A stretch of DNA of 64,000 nucleotides, from assembly GCF_900169275.1 (NCBI RefSeq), contig NZ_FXZC01000002.1:372001-436000 (forward strand), read 5' to 3'. The notes beneath the pieces were generated by a model. It saw only the letters and a program-made list of their open reading frames with translations. It was not told where the DNA came from and ran no database searches. Each line of letters begins with the position of its first letter. The stretch's first letter is position 1. This DNA comes from Brevibacterium casei CIP 102111. Lineage in GTDB: Bacteria > Actinomycetota > Actinomycetes > Actinomycetales > Brevibacteriaceae. The translations under genes were made by a program, and so were the position numbers. Below are positions 51,091-59,325 of this stretch, piece after piece.

Positions 51091-52026
51091 ATGACTGATG
51101 AGACGAGACCACTGAGCGGACGGACCGCGGTCGTCGCCGGGGCCACCCGCGGGGCGGGACGGGCGATCGCCCGGGAACTCGGCGCAGCCGGAGCCTTCGT
51201 GTGGTGCACGGGGCGCTCGAGCACCGATGCACCCTCGGACTACGGGCGCCCCGAGACGATCGAGGGCACGCTCGAGCTCGTCCGGGCCGAGGGCGGCGAC
51301 GGGGAAGCCGTCGTCTGCGACCACCTCGTCGCCGACGACGTCGCGGAACTGGCCGAGCGGATCGGTGCGCGCAGCGAGCACCTCGACATCCTCGTGGGCG
51401 ACATCGGGGGAGAGGCCTACGTCTCCTGGGGTGAGCCGTTCTGGCGCGCGGACGCGGTCAGGGGCATGCGACTGGTGGAGACCGGACTCATCAGCCATCT
51501 GAGGACGGCCCGCGCGCTGCTGCCGCTGCTCACCGCGCGACCCGGCGGACTCCACGTCGAGATCACCGACGGGACGAGCGAGTACAACGCGACGCACTAT
51601 CGGGAGTCGGTGTGGCTCGATGTGACGAAGACGGCGATCAGCCGCCTCGCCTTCGGCCTCTCCCACGACCTCGCCGGCGCCGAGGCGACGGCCGTGGCGC
51701 TCACCCCCGGATGGCTGCGCTCGGAGATGATGCTCGAGGGCTTCTCGACGACCGAGGAGACCTGGCTTTCCGACGCCCTCGACCCGGACCGGAGCGAACC
51801 GCCTGCCGACTTCGCCGTCTCCGAGACCCCGCACATGCTCGGGAGGGGCATCGCCGCGCTGGCCGCCGACCCTGACCGGCACCGCTTCACGGGGCGGACC
51901 CTGTCGAGCTTCGACCTCGCGACGACCTACGGACTCACCGACCTCGACGGCTCCCGCCCCGACGCCTGGGGCTTCCTCAAGGCCAAGGACGCCGACCCCG
52001 ACGCCGATCCGCTGGCGTTCCGGTGA
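51091..52026 (+). CDS. SDR-family protein with altered catalytic motif
   Basis: A 311-aa Rossmann-fold protein. The cofactor loop is VVAGATRGAGRAIARELG. The region normally reading YxxxK reads VWLDVTKTAISRLAFGL: the Lys is present, but Leu stands where related proteins have Tyr. ALTPGWLRSEMMLEGF and SRPDAWGF match a particular actinobacterial SDR subgroup. It may be a sensor or a non-standard enzyme. The ATG at 51091 is preferred to ATG 51061, which would place coding sequence on the operator. Divergent from the YafY-type regulator. Confidence 0.82.
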   Translation: MTDETRPLSGRTAVVAGATRGAGRAIARELGAAGAFVWCTGRSSTDAPSDYGRPETIEGTLELVRAEGGDGEAVVCDHLVADDVAELAERIGARSEHLDILVGDIGGEAYVSWGEPFWRADAVRGMRLVETGLISHLRTARALLPLLTARPGGLHVEITDGTSEYNATHYRESVWLDVTKTAISRLAFGLSHDLAGAEATAVALTPGWLRSEMMLEGFSTTEETWLSDALDPDRSEPPADFAVSETPHMLGRGIAALAADPDRHRFTGRTLSSFDLATTYGLTDLDGSRPDAWGFLKAKDADPDADPLAFR

Positions 52027-52091
52027 GCGCGCGTTCCGCGTCGGCGAGACGGTCCTTCCCAAGGAACCGGCCCGTGGCTACCCTGAGTGCT

Positions 52092-52109
52092 ACGCGCGCA
52101 GACGCGCGT
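52092..52109 (+). terminator. Small hairpin between SDR and putrescine oxidase genes
   Basis: ACGCGCG (52092-52098) and CGCGCGT (52103-52109) pair perfectly across CAGA. It may end SDR transcription or fold in the leader of the next gene. Confidence 0.4.
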
Positions 52110-52137
52110 GCCGCAGCGAAGATTACGGGGGAGTGCC

Positions 52138-53499
52138 ATGGAGAGAGTCGACGTCGTCATCGTCGGAGCGGGACCGACAGGGCTGACCGCCGCGAGGACG
52201 CTCACCGCAGCCGGCCGCTCGGTCGTCGTCCTCGAAGCCCGCGACCGGGTGGGAGGGAGGACCTGGACGGACCGCATCGACGGGCAGATGTTCGAGATCG
52301 GCGGCCAGTGGATCTCACCCGACCAGACCGCGATCCTCGACCTCGTCGACGAACTCGGGCTGAGCACCTTCCCCCGGCACCGCGACGGCGATCGGGTCTT
52401 CCTCGCCCCCGACGGCACCCGCACCGTCTACTCCGGTGACGCGTTCCCCGTCCCCGAGCGCAGGCAGTCGGAGATGGACCGCCTCATCGGCATCCTCGAC
52501 GACCTCGCCGCGCGCATCGGGGCAGAGCGTCCCTGGGATGCCGAGGACGCGAAGGAGCTCGACTCGATCTCCTTCCACCACTGGCTGCGCGAGCAGTCGG
52601 CCGACGAACTCGCGTGCGAGAACATCGGCATGTTCGTCGCCGGAGGCATGCTCACGAAACCCGACACAGCGTTCTCGACGCTCCAGGCCGTGCTCATGGC
52701 CGCCTCGGCGGGATCGTTCTCCAACCTCGTCGACGACCACTTCATCCTCGACCGCCGCGTCATCGGCGGCATGCAGCAGGTCTCCGAACTCATGGCCGCC
52801 GACCTCGGGGACACGGTGGTGCGGCTGAACAGCCCCGTGCGCACAATCGACTGGTCCGGTGACCCAGTCGTCGTGAGCACCGACGACGCGCAGTTCGCGG
52901 GCACCGACGTCATCGTCGCCGTGCCCCCGAACCTCTACTCGCGGATCACCTACGTCCCCCACCTGCCGCGCCTCCAGCAGGTCTTCCACCAGCACCAGTC
53001 GATGGGGCTGGTCATCAAGGTCCATGCGACCTACCCGCGGCCCTTCTGGCGCGATGCGGGACTCTCGGGCACCGGCTTCGGCGTCGGGCATCTCGTCCAG
53101 GAGGTCTACGACAACACGAACCACGGGGAGGAGCAGGGCACCCTCGTCGGGTTCATCTCCGACGTCAACGCCGACGCGATGTGGGCCTTGGACGAGGAGG
53201 ACCGCAAGCGCACCATCCTCGAGGCGATCGCCGACTTCCTCGGACCCGAAGCCCTCGACCCCATCGTCTTCCACCTCTCGGACTTCGGCGCCGAGGAATG
53301 GACGCGTGGGGCGTACGCGACGAGCTACGACCTCGGCGGGCTCCACCGGTGGGGCCGGTATCAGAACGACCCGGTCGGACCGATCCGGTTCGCCAGCTCC
53401 GACATCGCCGGCCGCGGCTACCAGCACGTCGACGGGGCGGTGCGCATCGGCAGAACCACCGCTGAGACGATTCTCTCCTCCGGGCACCGATCTGATTAG
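52138..53499 (+). CDS. puo: Putrescine oxidase-like flavin amine oxidase
   Basis: A 453-aa FAD amine oxidase. The FAD-binding N-terminus is VDVVIVGAGPTGLTAARTL, then LEARDRVGGRTWTDRIDG and EIGGQWISPDQTAILDLVDE. The C-terminal FAD motif is SSDIAGRGYQHVDGAVRIG. Segments MLTKPDTAFSTLQAVLMAAS and HQSMGLVIKVHATYPRPFWR fit bacterial putrescine oxidases (Rhodococcus/Arthrobacter type), which oxidise putrescine to 4-aminobutanal with H2O2. The start is ATG 52138 with a GGGGGAG site. The APC permease begins eight bases after its stop. Confidence 0.87.
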   Translation: MERVDVVIVGAGPTGLTAARTLTAAGRSVVVLEARDRVGGRTWTDRIDGQMFEIGGQWISPDQTAILDLVDELGLSTFPRHRDGDRVFLAPDGTRTVYSGDAFPVPERRQSEMDRLIGILDDLAARIGAERPWDAEDAKELDSISFHHWLREQSADELACENIGMFVAGGMLTKPDTAFSTLQAVLMAASAGSFSNLVDDHFILDRRVIGGMQQVSELMAADLGDTVVRLNSPVRTIDWSGDPVVVSTDDAQFAGTDVIVAVPPNLYSRITYVPHLPRLQQVFHQHQSMGLVIKVHATYPRPFWRDAGLSGTGFGVGHLVQEVYDNTNHGEEQGTLVGFISDVNADAMWALDEEDRKRTILEAIADFLGPEALDPIVFHLSDFGAEEWTRGAYATSYDLGGLHRWGRYQNDPVGPIRFASSDIAGRGYQHVDGAVRIGRTTAETILSSGHRSD

Positions 53500-53507
53500 A
53501 TGAGCGA

Positions 53508-55040
53508 ATGACCTCGGCAACACCCGCACCGGACCGCCCCATCGAGACCGACTCCGGACTGAGCGCGAAGGGGCTCTCAGCAGGAAAGGTCGGCGCGATC
53601 GGCGGAGCGATCATCGGCATCGCCTGCATCGCCCCCGCATACACCCTGACCTCCGGGCTCGGCCCGACGATCTCGGAGGTCGGCGTCCACACCCCGGCGA
53701 TCCTCCTCATCGGCTTCGTCCCCATGCTCCTCGTCGTCTTCGGCTACCGCGAGCTGAATACGGCCATGCCCGACTCGGGCACGACCTTCACGTGGGCCAC
53801 ACGGGCCTTCGGACCGTGGCTCGGATGGATGGGCGGCTGGGGCCTCATCGCCGCGACCGTCCTCGTGCTGTCCAACCTCGCCGCCGTCGGCGTCGACTTC
53901 CTCTTCATCCTGCTCAGCCAGATCTTCTCCGACCCGGCGATCGCCGACCTCACACGGGTGCTGTGGATCAACATCCCCATCACCGTGGCGCTCACCGCAG
54001 TCGCCGCGTGGATCTCCTACCGCGGCGTCGAAGCCACGGAGAAGGTCCAGGTGTGGCTGGTCGCCTTCCAGGTCCTCGCCCTCGGCTGGTTCGTCATCTC
54101 CGCGCTCGTCCACGTCGCCACCGGCACCGCCTACGACCCGACACCCGTTCAACTCGACTGGTTCAACCCCGTGGCCGCAGGCGACTTCTCGACGATCGCG
54201 GCTGCCGTGTCGCTCTCGATCTTCCTCTTCTGGGGTTGGGACACCGTCATCACGATGAACGAAGAGGCGAAGGACCCGGAGAAGACCCCGGGACGGGCGG
54301 CGATGCTCACGATCTTCGCGATCGTCATCATCTACCTCGCCTGCACGATCGCCGTGATCTCCTACGCCGGGGTCGGCACCGAGGGCCTCGGGGCGGGCAA
54401 CCCGGAGAACCAGGAGTCGATCTTCGCGGCCCTGGCCGGACCGATCATGGGACCCTTCGCCATCATCGTCTCGATCGCCGTGCTCTCGTCCTCGCTCGCC
54501 TCACTGCAGTCGACGATGGTCTCACCCTCGCGGACGATCCTCGCGATGGGCCACTACGGGGCCCTGCCGAAGCGCTACGGCAACGTCTCCCCGCGGTTCA
54601 AGTCCCCGTCGGTGGCGACGATCACCTCGGCGGCGGCCGCGATCATCTTCTACGTCGTCATGCGGCTGCTGTCGGAGAACGCGCTGTGGGACACGATCAC
54701 CGCGCTGGGCCTCATGGTCTGCTTCTACTACGGGATCACGGGACTCGCGTGCACGTGGTACTTCCGGAAGTCGCTCTTCGTCTCAGCGCGCACGGTCTTC
54801 TTCCGATTCCTCTTCCCGCTCATCGGCGGGGTCACCCTGCTCGTCATCTTCGTCCGCACCGCGATCGACTCCCTCGACCCCGCGTACGGCTCGGGGTCGT
54901 CGGTCTTCGGCATCGGCCTCGTCTTCGTCCTCGGGATCGGGGTGCTCCTCCTCGGCGTCGTCATCATGATCGTCCAGGCGATCCGGCATCCGGCGTTCTT
55001 CCGCGGGGAGACCCTCAAGCAGGGACTCCACGCCGAGTGA
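53508..55040 (+). CDS. APC-superfamily amino acid/polyamine permease
   Basis: A 510-aa transporter with 12-13 membrane helices. The N-terminal helix has the APC unwound-helix glycines (GGAIIGIACIAPAYTLTS), then SGTTFTWATRAFGPWLGWMG and EEAKDPEKTPGRAA after helix 6. Position in one operon with putrescine oxidase suggests putrescine import; substrate specificity is inferred only from that. Its stop overlaps the AraC-type gene start (GTGA). Confidence 0.87.
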   Translation: MTSATPAPDRPIETDSGLSAKGLSAGKVGAIGGAIIGIACIAPAYTLTSGLGPTISEVGVHTPAILLIGFVPMLLVVFGYRELNTAMPDSGTTFTWATRAFGPWLGWMGGWGLIAATVLVLSNLAAVGVDFLFILLSQIFSDPAIADLTRVLWINIPITVALTAVAAWISYRGVEATEKVQVWLVAFQVLALGWFVISALVHVATGTAYDPTPVQLDWFNPVAAGDFSTIAAAVSLSIFLFWGWDTVITMNEEAKDPEKTPGRAAMLTIFAIVIIYLACTIAVISYAGVGTEGLGAGNPENQESIFAALAGPIMGPFAIIVSIAVLSSSLASLQSTMVSPSRTILAMGHYGALPKRYGNVSPRFKSPSVATITSAAAAIIFYVVMRLLSENALWDTITALGLMVCFYYGITGLACTWYFRKSLFVSARTVFFRFLFPLIGGVTLLVIFVRTAIDSLDPAYGSGSSVFGIGLVFVLGIGVLLLGVVIMIVQAIRHPAFFRGETLKQGLHAE

Positions 55041-55447
55041 GCGGTGCCGATCCCGAGCTCGTGGCCCTGCGCCGGGTCCGGGACCGGATCGACCGCGAGT
55101 ACGACCGTCCCCTCGACGTCCCCGGCCTCGCCGCGGGCGTCCACATGTCCGCCGGCCATCTCAGCCGCCGGTTCGCCGCCGCCTTCGGCGAACCCCCGTA
55201 CTCGTACCTCATGACGAGGCGGATCGAGCGGGCGATGGCGCTCATCCACCGCGGTGACCTGAGCATCACCGAGATCTGCTTCGCTGTCGGCTTCTCCTCC
55301 CTGGGCACCTTCAGCACCCGGTTCCGCGAACTCGTCGGAGTCTCCCCGCGCGAGTACCGGGCGGCTGCCGCCCACGGCGCCCATGCGCTGCCGAGCATCG
55401 TCGTCAAGGCCGCGCTGCGACCGGTCAGGAATCGAGAAGTCCCGTGA
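55037..55447 (+). CDS. Short AraC-family transcriptional regulator
   Basis: A 136-aa protein made almost entirely of the two AraC helix-turn-helix motifs (LDVPGLAAGVHMSAGHLSRR, then ITEICFAVGFSSLGTFSTRF) and the signature FRELVGVSPREYR. It has no sensor domain; the C-terminal 25 residues are variable. Start: GTG overlapping the permease stop. Next to a VOC protein gene 25 bp downstream, a pairing common in actinobacteria. Confidence 0.87.
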   Translation: MSGADPELVALRRVRDRIDREYDRPLDVPGLAAGVHMSAGHLSRRFAAAFGEPPYSYLMTRRIERAMALIHRGDLSITEICFAVGFSSLGTFSTRFRELVGVSPREYRAAAAHGAHALPSIVVKAALRPVRNREVP

Positions 55448-55472
55448 GAACGCCCGCGTCTAGGATGAGGGC

Positions 55473-55883
55473 ATGGACATCTCGATCAACGCCAGCTTCC
55501 TGCCGCACGTCGACGCCGTGGCGTCGCTGACCTTCTACCGTGACGTCCTCGGGTTCGACGTCCGCCTCGATGTGGGGGAGGGGCAGATGCGGTGGATCAC
55601 CGTCGGCCCCTCCGGCCAGCCCGACACGTCGATCGTGCTCACCCCCGCCGTCGTCGACCCCACCGTGAGCGAATCCGAACGGGCGGCCATCGACTCGCTC
55701 ATGGCCAAGGGCAGCTATGCCGCGATCGTCCTCGCCAGCCCCGACGTCGACACCGCCTTCGCCGAGGTGGAGGCCAAGGGCGCCGATATCGTGCAGGAGC
55801 CGATGGACCAGCCCTACGGACTGCGCGACTGCGCTCTGCGCGATCCCGCCGGGAACATGATCCGCATCCAGCAGCGGGCGTGA
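55473..55883 (+). CDS. VOC-fold (glyoxalase/bleomycin-resistance-like) protein
   Basis: A 136-aa protein with two beta-alpha-beta-beta-beta modules: INASFLPHVDAVASLTFYRD, then LGFDVRLDVGEGQMRWITVG, and the second module near SYAAIVLASPDVDTAFAEVE and YGLRDCALRDPAGNMIRI. This is a family of drug-binding and small-molecule-modifying proteins. TAGGAT lies six bases before the ATG with no Shine-Dalgarno sequence. uvrA2 starts seven bases after its stop. Confidence 0.88.
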   Translation: MDISINASFLPHVDAVASLTFYRDVLGFDVRLDVGEGQMRWITVGPSGQPDTSIVLTPAVVDPTVSESERAAIDSLMAKGSYAAIVLASPDVDTAFAEVEAKGADIVQEPMDQPYGLRDCALRDPAGNMIRIQQRA

Positions 55884-55890
55884 CGCGCCG

Positions 55891-58269
55891 ATGACTCAGC
55901 CAGCGGACAGCCACGACTTCATCCAGGTGCGCGGGGCGAGGGAGAACAACCTCAAGGACGTCTCCGTCGACGTGCCCAAACGCCGACTCACCGTCTTCAC
56001 CGGGGTCTCCGGCTCCGGCAAGAGCTCGCTCGTCTTCGGCACGATCGCCGCCGAGTCCCAGCGGATGATCAACGAGACCTACAGCGCCTTCGTCCAAGGG
56101 TTCATGCCGACGATGGCCCGGCCCGACGTCGACGTCCTCTCGGGCCTGACGACGGCGATCCTCGTCGACCAGGAGCGGATCGGATCGAATCCGCGCTCGA
56201 CCGTCGGCACTGTCAGCGACATCAACGCGAAGCTGCGGATCCTCTACTCCCGCCTCGCCGAACCGAACCTCGGGTCTCCGAACGCGTATTCGTTCAACGT
56301 CGCGACGATCAGCGGCAAGGGAGCGGTGACGATCGAGAAGGGGGAGACGAAGGAGGTCGAGCGGCGCACCTTCACCGTCAACGGCGGCATGTGCCCGCAC
56401 TGCGAGGGCATGGGCACGGCCACCGACATCGACATCAGTGAGATCGTCGACGAGTCGAAGTCGATCAACGACGGGGCGATCACGATCCCCGGGTTCAAGG
56501 TCGGCGGGTGGTCGGTGCGGTTCTACTCGGAGTCGGGGCTCTTCGACCCCGACATGCCGGTGGGCGAGTTCACCGAGTCCGAACGCCATGCCCTGCTCCA
56601 CCTCGAGGGCGAGAAGATCGTCATCAACGGGACGAACATGACCTATGACGGTCTCATCCCGCGGATCAACCGTTCGTTCCTTTCGAAGGACCGCGACGGC
56701 ATGCAGAAGCACATCCGCGAGTTCGTCGACCGGGCCGTCGTCTTCACCGTCTGCCCGGAATGCCAGGGGACCCGGCTCAATGCCGCCGCACGGTCGTCGC
56801 TGCTGGCGGGGAAGTCGATCGCCGAGGTGTGCGCGATGGAGATCTCCGACCTTCCCACCTGGCTCGATGAGATCGACGATCCCACGGTCGTCCCGCTCCT
56901 CGACTCCCTGCGCGCGACGGTGCAGGCCTTCGTCGACATCGGGCTGGGCTACCTCTCCCTCGAGCGGTCGTCGGGGTCGCTGTCCGGGGGAGAGGCGCAG
57001 AGGATCAAACTCGTGCGCCACCTCGGTTCGGCGCTCACCGACGTCACCTATGTCTTCGACGAACCGACGATCGGCCTCCACCCGCACGACATCGAGTCGA
57101 TGAACCGGCTGCTCCTCCAGCTCCGGGACAAGGGCAACACGGTCCTCGTCGTCGAGCACAAACCGGAGACGATCGGCATCGCCGACCACGTCGTCGACCT
57201 CGGTCCCGGTGCGGGCAGCGCCGGGGGAGAGATCTGCTTCACCGGCACCGTCGAGGGCCTGCGCGCCTCGGGGACCCGCACCGGTGAGCACCTCGGGTTC
57301 ACGGCCTCGCTCAAGGAGGAGGCCCGCATCGGCGAGGGTGCGCTCGAGATCAGGGGAGCGAACGGCAACAACCTCCGCGACATCGACGTCGACATCCCAC
57401 TCGGCGTCCTCACCGTCGTCACCGGTGTCGCAGGGTCCGGCAAGAGCACGCTCATCCACGACTCCCTCGTCGGGCGCGAGGGCATCGTCGTCATCGATCA
57501 GGCCCCGATCAAGGGGTCGAGGCGGTCGAATCCCGCGACGTACACGGGCATGCTCGACCCGATCCGGAAGGCGTTCGCGAAGGCCAATGGCGTCAAGCCC
57601 GCGCTCTTCAGCGCGAACTCCGAAGGTGCGTGCCCGGTGTGCAACGGCACGGGGATCATCTACTCGGACCTCGGGGTCATGGCAGGGATGTCCGCACCGT
57701 GCGATGTCTGCGAGGGCAAGGGCTTCCAGGCCGCCGTGCTCGAGTACACGTTCGGGGGCCGCAGCATCCGCGAGGTCCTCGACATGCCCGCAGCCGAGGC
57801 GGTCGACTTCTTCGCCGCGGGGGAGTCGAAGGTGCCCGCGGCGGCACGGGTCGCCCGCACCCTCGTCGATGTGGGACTCGGCTACCTCCGCCTCGGTCAG
57901 GCGCTGACGACGCTCTCCGGCGGTGAGCGGCAGCGGCTCAAACTCGCCACCCACCTGTCGGCGAAAGCCGCCGAGGCCGCCTCGGTCATCGTCCTCGACG
58001 AACCGTCGACGGGCCTGCACCTGGCCGACGTCGAGAACCTGCTCGGCCTCCTCGACGGACTCGTCGATTCCGGACGCACGGTCATCGTCATCGAGCACCA
58101 TCAGGCGGTCATGGCGCATGCGGACCACCTCATCGACCTCGGTCCCGGTGCCGGTCACGACGGCGGACGCATCGTCTTCGCGGGGACCCCGGCCGAACTC
58201 ATCGCGGACGGGTCGACGCTCACGGCACGCCACCTCGGCGAATACGTGCGGGAGGGCGCCGTCGTCTGA
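55891..58269 (+). CDS. UvrA-family paralogue (UvrA2/DrrC type ABC ATPase)
   Basis: A 792-aa class II UvrA-like protein with two ABC ATPase modules: Walker A GVSGSGKSS and GVAGSGKST; signature motifs LSGGEAQRIKL and LSGGERQRLKL; Walker B VFDEPTIGLHP and VLDEPSTGLHL. Zinc fingers: CPHCEGMG, CPECQGTRLN and CPVCNGTG..CDVCEGKGF. It is ~150-200 residues shorter than housekeeping UvrA, consistent with the branch that lacks the UvrB-binding domain. Relatives confer resistance to DNA-binding drugs such as daunorubicin in Streptomyces. It follows VOC by seven bases, so AraC-VOC-UvrA2 is probably one unit. Confidence 0.9.
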   Translation: MTQPADSHDFIQVRGARENNLKDVSVDVPKRRLTVFTGVSGSGKSSLVFGTIAAESQRMINETYSAFVQGFMPTMARPDVDVLSGLTTAILVDQERIGSNPRSTVGTVSDINAKLRILYSRLAEPNLGSPNAYSFNVATISGKGAVTIEKGETKEVERRTFTVNGGMCPHCEGMGTATDIDISEIVDESKSINDGAITIPGFKVGGWSVRFYSESGLFDPDMPVGEFTESERHALLHLEGEKIVINGTNMTYDGLIPRINRSFLSKDRDGMQKHIREFVDRAVVFTVCPECQGTRLNAAARSSLLAGKSIAEVCAMEISDLPTWLDEIDDPTVVPLLDSLRATVQAFVDIGLGYLSLERSSGSLSGGEAQRIKLVRHLGSALTDVTYVFDEPTIGLHPHDIESMNRLLLQLRDKGNTVLVVEHKPETIGIADHVVDLGPGAGSAGGEICFTGTVEGLRASGTRTGEHLGFTASLKEEARIGEGALEIRGANGNNLRDIDVDIPLGVLTVVTGVAGSGKSTLIHDSLVGREGIVVIDQAPIKGSRRSNPATYTGMLDPIRKAFAKANGVKPALFSANSEGACPVCNGTGIIYSDLGVMAGMSAPCDVCEGKGFQAAVLEYTFGGRSIREVLDMPAAEAVDFFAAGESKVPAAARVARTLVDVGLGYLRLGQALTTLSGGERQRLKLATHLSAKAAEAASVIVLDEPSTGLHLADVENLLGLLDGLVDSGRTVIVIEHHQAVMAHADHLIDLGPGAGHDGGRIVFAGTPAELIADGSTLTARHLGEYVREGAVV

Positions 58270-58302
58270 ACGCCCGATATGGACACGGTCGGGGGAGTCG
58301 AT

Positions 58303-58326
58303 TACCGTGAGCAGGGGTTCGGTGAC
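58303..58326 (+). promoter_or_regulatory. rpf1 promoter with TTCGGTGAC element
   Basis: -10 TACCGT (58303-58308), a 9-bp gap, then TTCGGTGAC (58318-58326). The same arrangement, with TTCGGTAAC, precedes the second rpf gene. The expected transcript start is about 58315, so the element lies at the very 5' end of the RNA or as a downstream operator. Confidence 0.45.
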
Positions 58327-58371
58327 ATCCGAGGCTTCTTCCCTGTCCACCTCACAACGGAGACGACCACT

Positions 58372-59160
58372 GTGAAACTCCTCACGACTCATCTGCACCG
58401 AACCGCCGCGCTCGTCGGTGCCGCCGCACTGGCCGCAGCCGGACTCCTCGGCGTGGGAGCGCCCTCGCAGGCTGACGAGGCGAAGAGCGTCTGGGATCGC
58501 GTCGCCGCATGCGAATCGAGCGGTGACTGGAGCATCAACACCGGCAACGGCTACTACGGAGGCCTGCAGTTCTCCCTGTCGACGTGGAAGGCGTTCGGTG
58601 GTGAGGGGATGCCGCACAAGGCCAGCCGTGAGGAGCAGATTCGAATCGCGCAGAAGACCCTCGCCGTCCAGGGTCCAGGAGCGTGGCCGACGTGCGGGAA
58701 GAAGGCCGGTCTGACGAAGGAGAACGGCGCCGCCGACGACGGCCGGGCCGACGAACCCAAGAAGGACGAACCGAAGGACGAGCCGAAGGACGAACCGAAG
58801 GACGAGCCGAAGGCTGAGGAGCCGAAGAAGGACGAGCCCAAGGCGGACGAGCCGACTGAGGAACCGAAGAACGACGAGCCCACCGAAGAGCCGAAGGCGG
58901 ACGAACCGAAGACGGACGAGGACTCGACGGACGACGAGCCGAAGCAGGACGAGTCCAAGGCTGAGGAGCCCAAATCGGATGAGCCGGCCGATGACTCGAA
59001 GCCCGAAGACCCCAAGGACGACGACTCGACGACCGAGGACGAATCCCTGACTGAGACCCCGGGCAGCGAGGGCGCCGGCACCGACGACGGTGCGGACGAG
59101 AACTCGTCGAACGCCAACGACACGGGTCTCACCGGGCACGTCATCGATCTCAACAAGTGA
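58372..59160 (+). CDS. Resuscitation-promoting factor-like protein with long acidic/EPK tail
   Basis: A secreted 262-aa muralytic protein. Signal peptide [20 protein letters not shown]... to about residue 38. The Rpf domain (~41-118) has [18 protein letters not shown] (catalytic Glu after the first Cys), [19 protein letters not shown] and [10 protein letters not shown] (second Cys). The remaining ~140 residues are a disordered tail of Glu/Pro/Lys/Asp repeats. GTG 58372 is chosen because VKL... matches the paralogue 954 bp downstream; the longer frame from 58279 adds an unlikely N-terminus. It cleaves peptidoglycan and stimulates regrowth in relatives. Confidence 0.88.
   Translation: MKLLTTHLHRTAALVGAAALAAAGLLGVGAPSQADEAKSVWDRVAACESSGDWSINTGNGYYGGLQFSLSTWKAFGGEGMPHKASREEQIRIAQKTLAVQGPGAWPTCGKKAGLTKENGAADDGRADEPKKDEPKDEPKDEPKDEPKAEEPKKDEPKADEPTEEPKNDEPTEEPKADEPKTDEDSTDDEPKQDESKAEEPKSDEPADDSKPEDPKDDDSTTEDESLTETPGSEGAGTDDGADENSSNANDTGLTGHVIDLNK
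58750..58990 (+). repeat. DEPK-type coding repeat in rpf1
   Basis: Imperfect repeats of GACGARCCGAAG and related 12-15-bp units encode [12 protein letters not shown] strings. The first part (58765-58815) is almost perfect. Such runs are prone to slippage, so the tail length may vary between strains. Confidence 0.8.
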
Positions 59161-59255
59161 TCGGTCGACGGGGGAGCACGACCATTCAGGGCACGGTGAC
59201 CGAGCTCTGAGCCGATTCCCACGCGCACTCGGCGGACATGAACGTACATCTTCGT

Positions 59256-59279
59256 TAGGTTGTATAACGGTTCGGTAAC
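59256..59279 (+). promoter_or_regulatory. rpf2 promoter with TTCGGTAAC element and xTAAC direct repeat
   Basis: -10 TAGGTT (59256-59261), a 9-bp gap, then TTCGGTAAC (59271-59279). ATAAC (59264) and GTAAC (59275) form a direct repeat with an 11-bp period, as at the RlpA-like gene. TTCGTTA just upstream (59251) is also shared with that promoter. Confidence 0.5.
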
Positions 59280-59325
59280 GGCCGGACCGATGGACCGAAT
59301 GCAATCGACCTCGGGAGATGACATC

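Noticed and set aside
58750..58990. CRISPR-like array
   Set aside because: The repeats are 12-15 bp, contiguous, in frame and code for an EPK-rich protein tail; there are no unique spacers.
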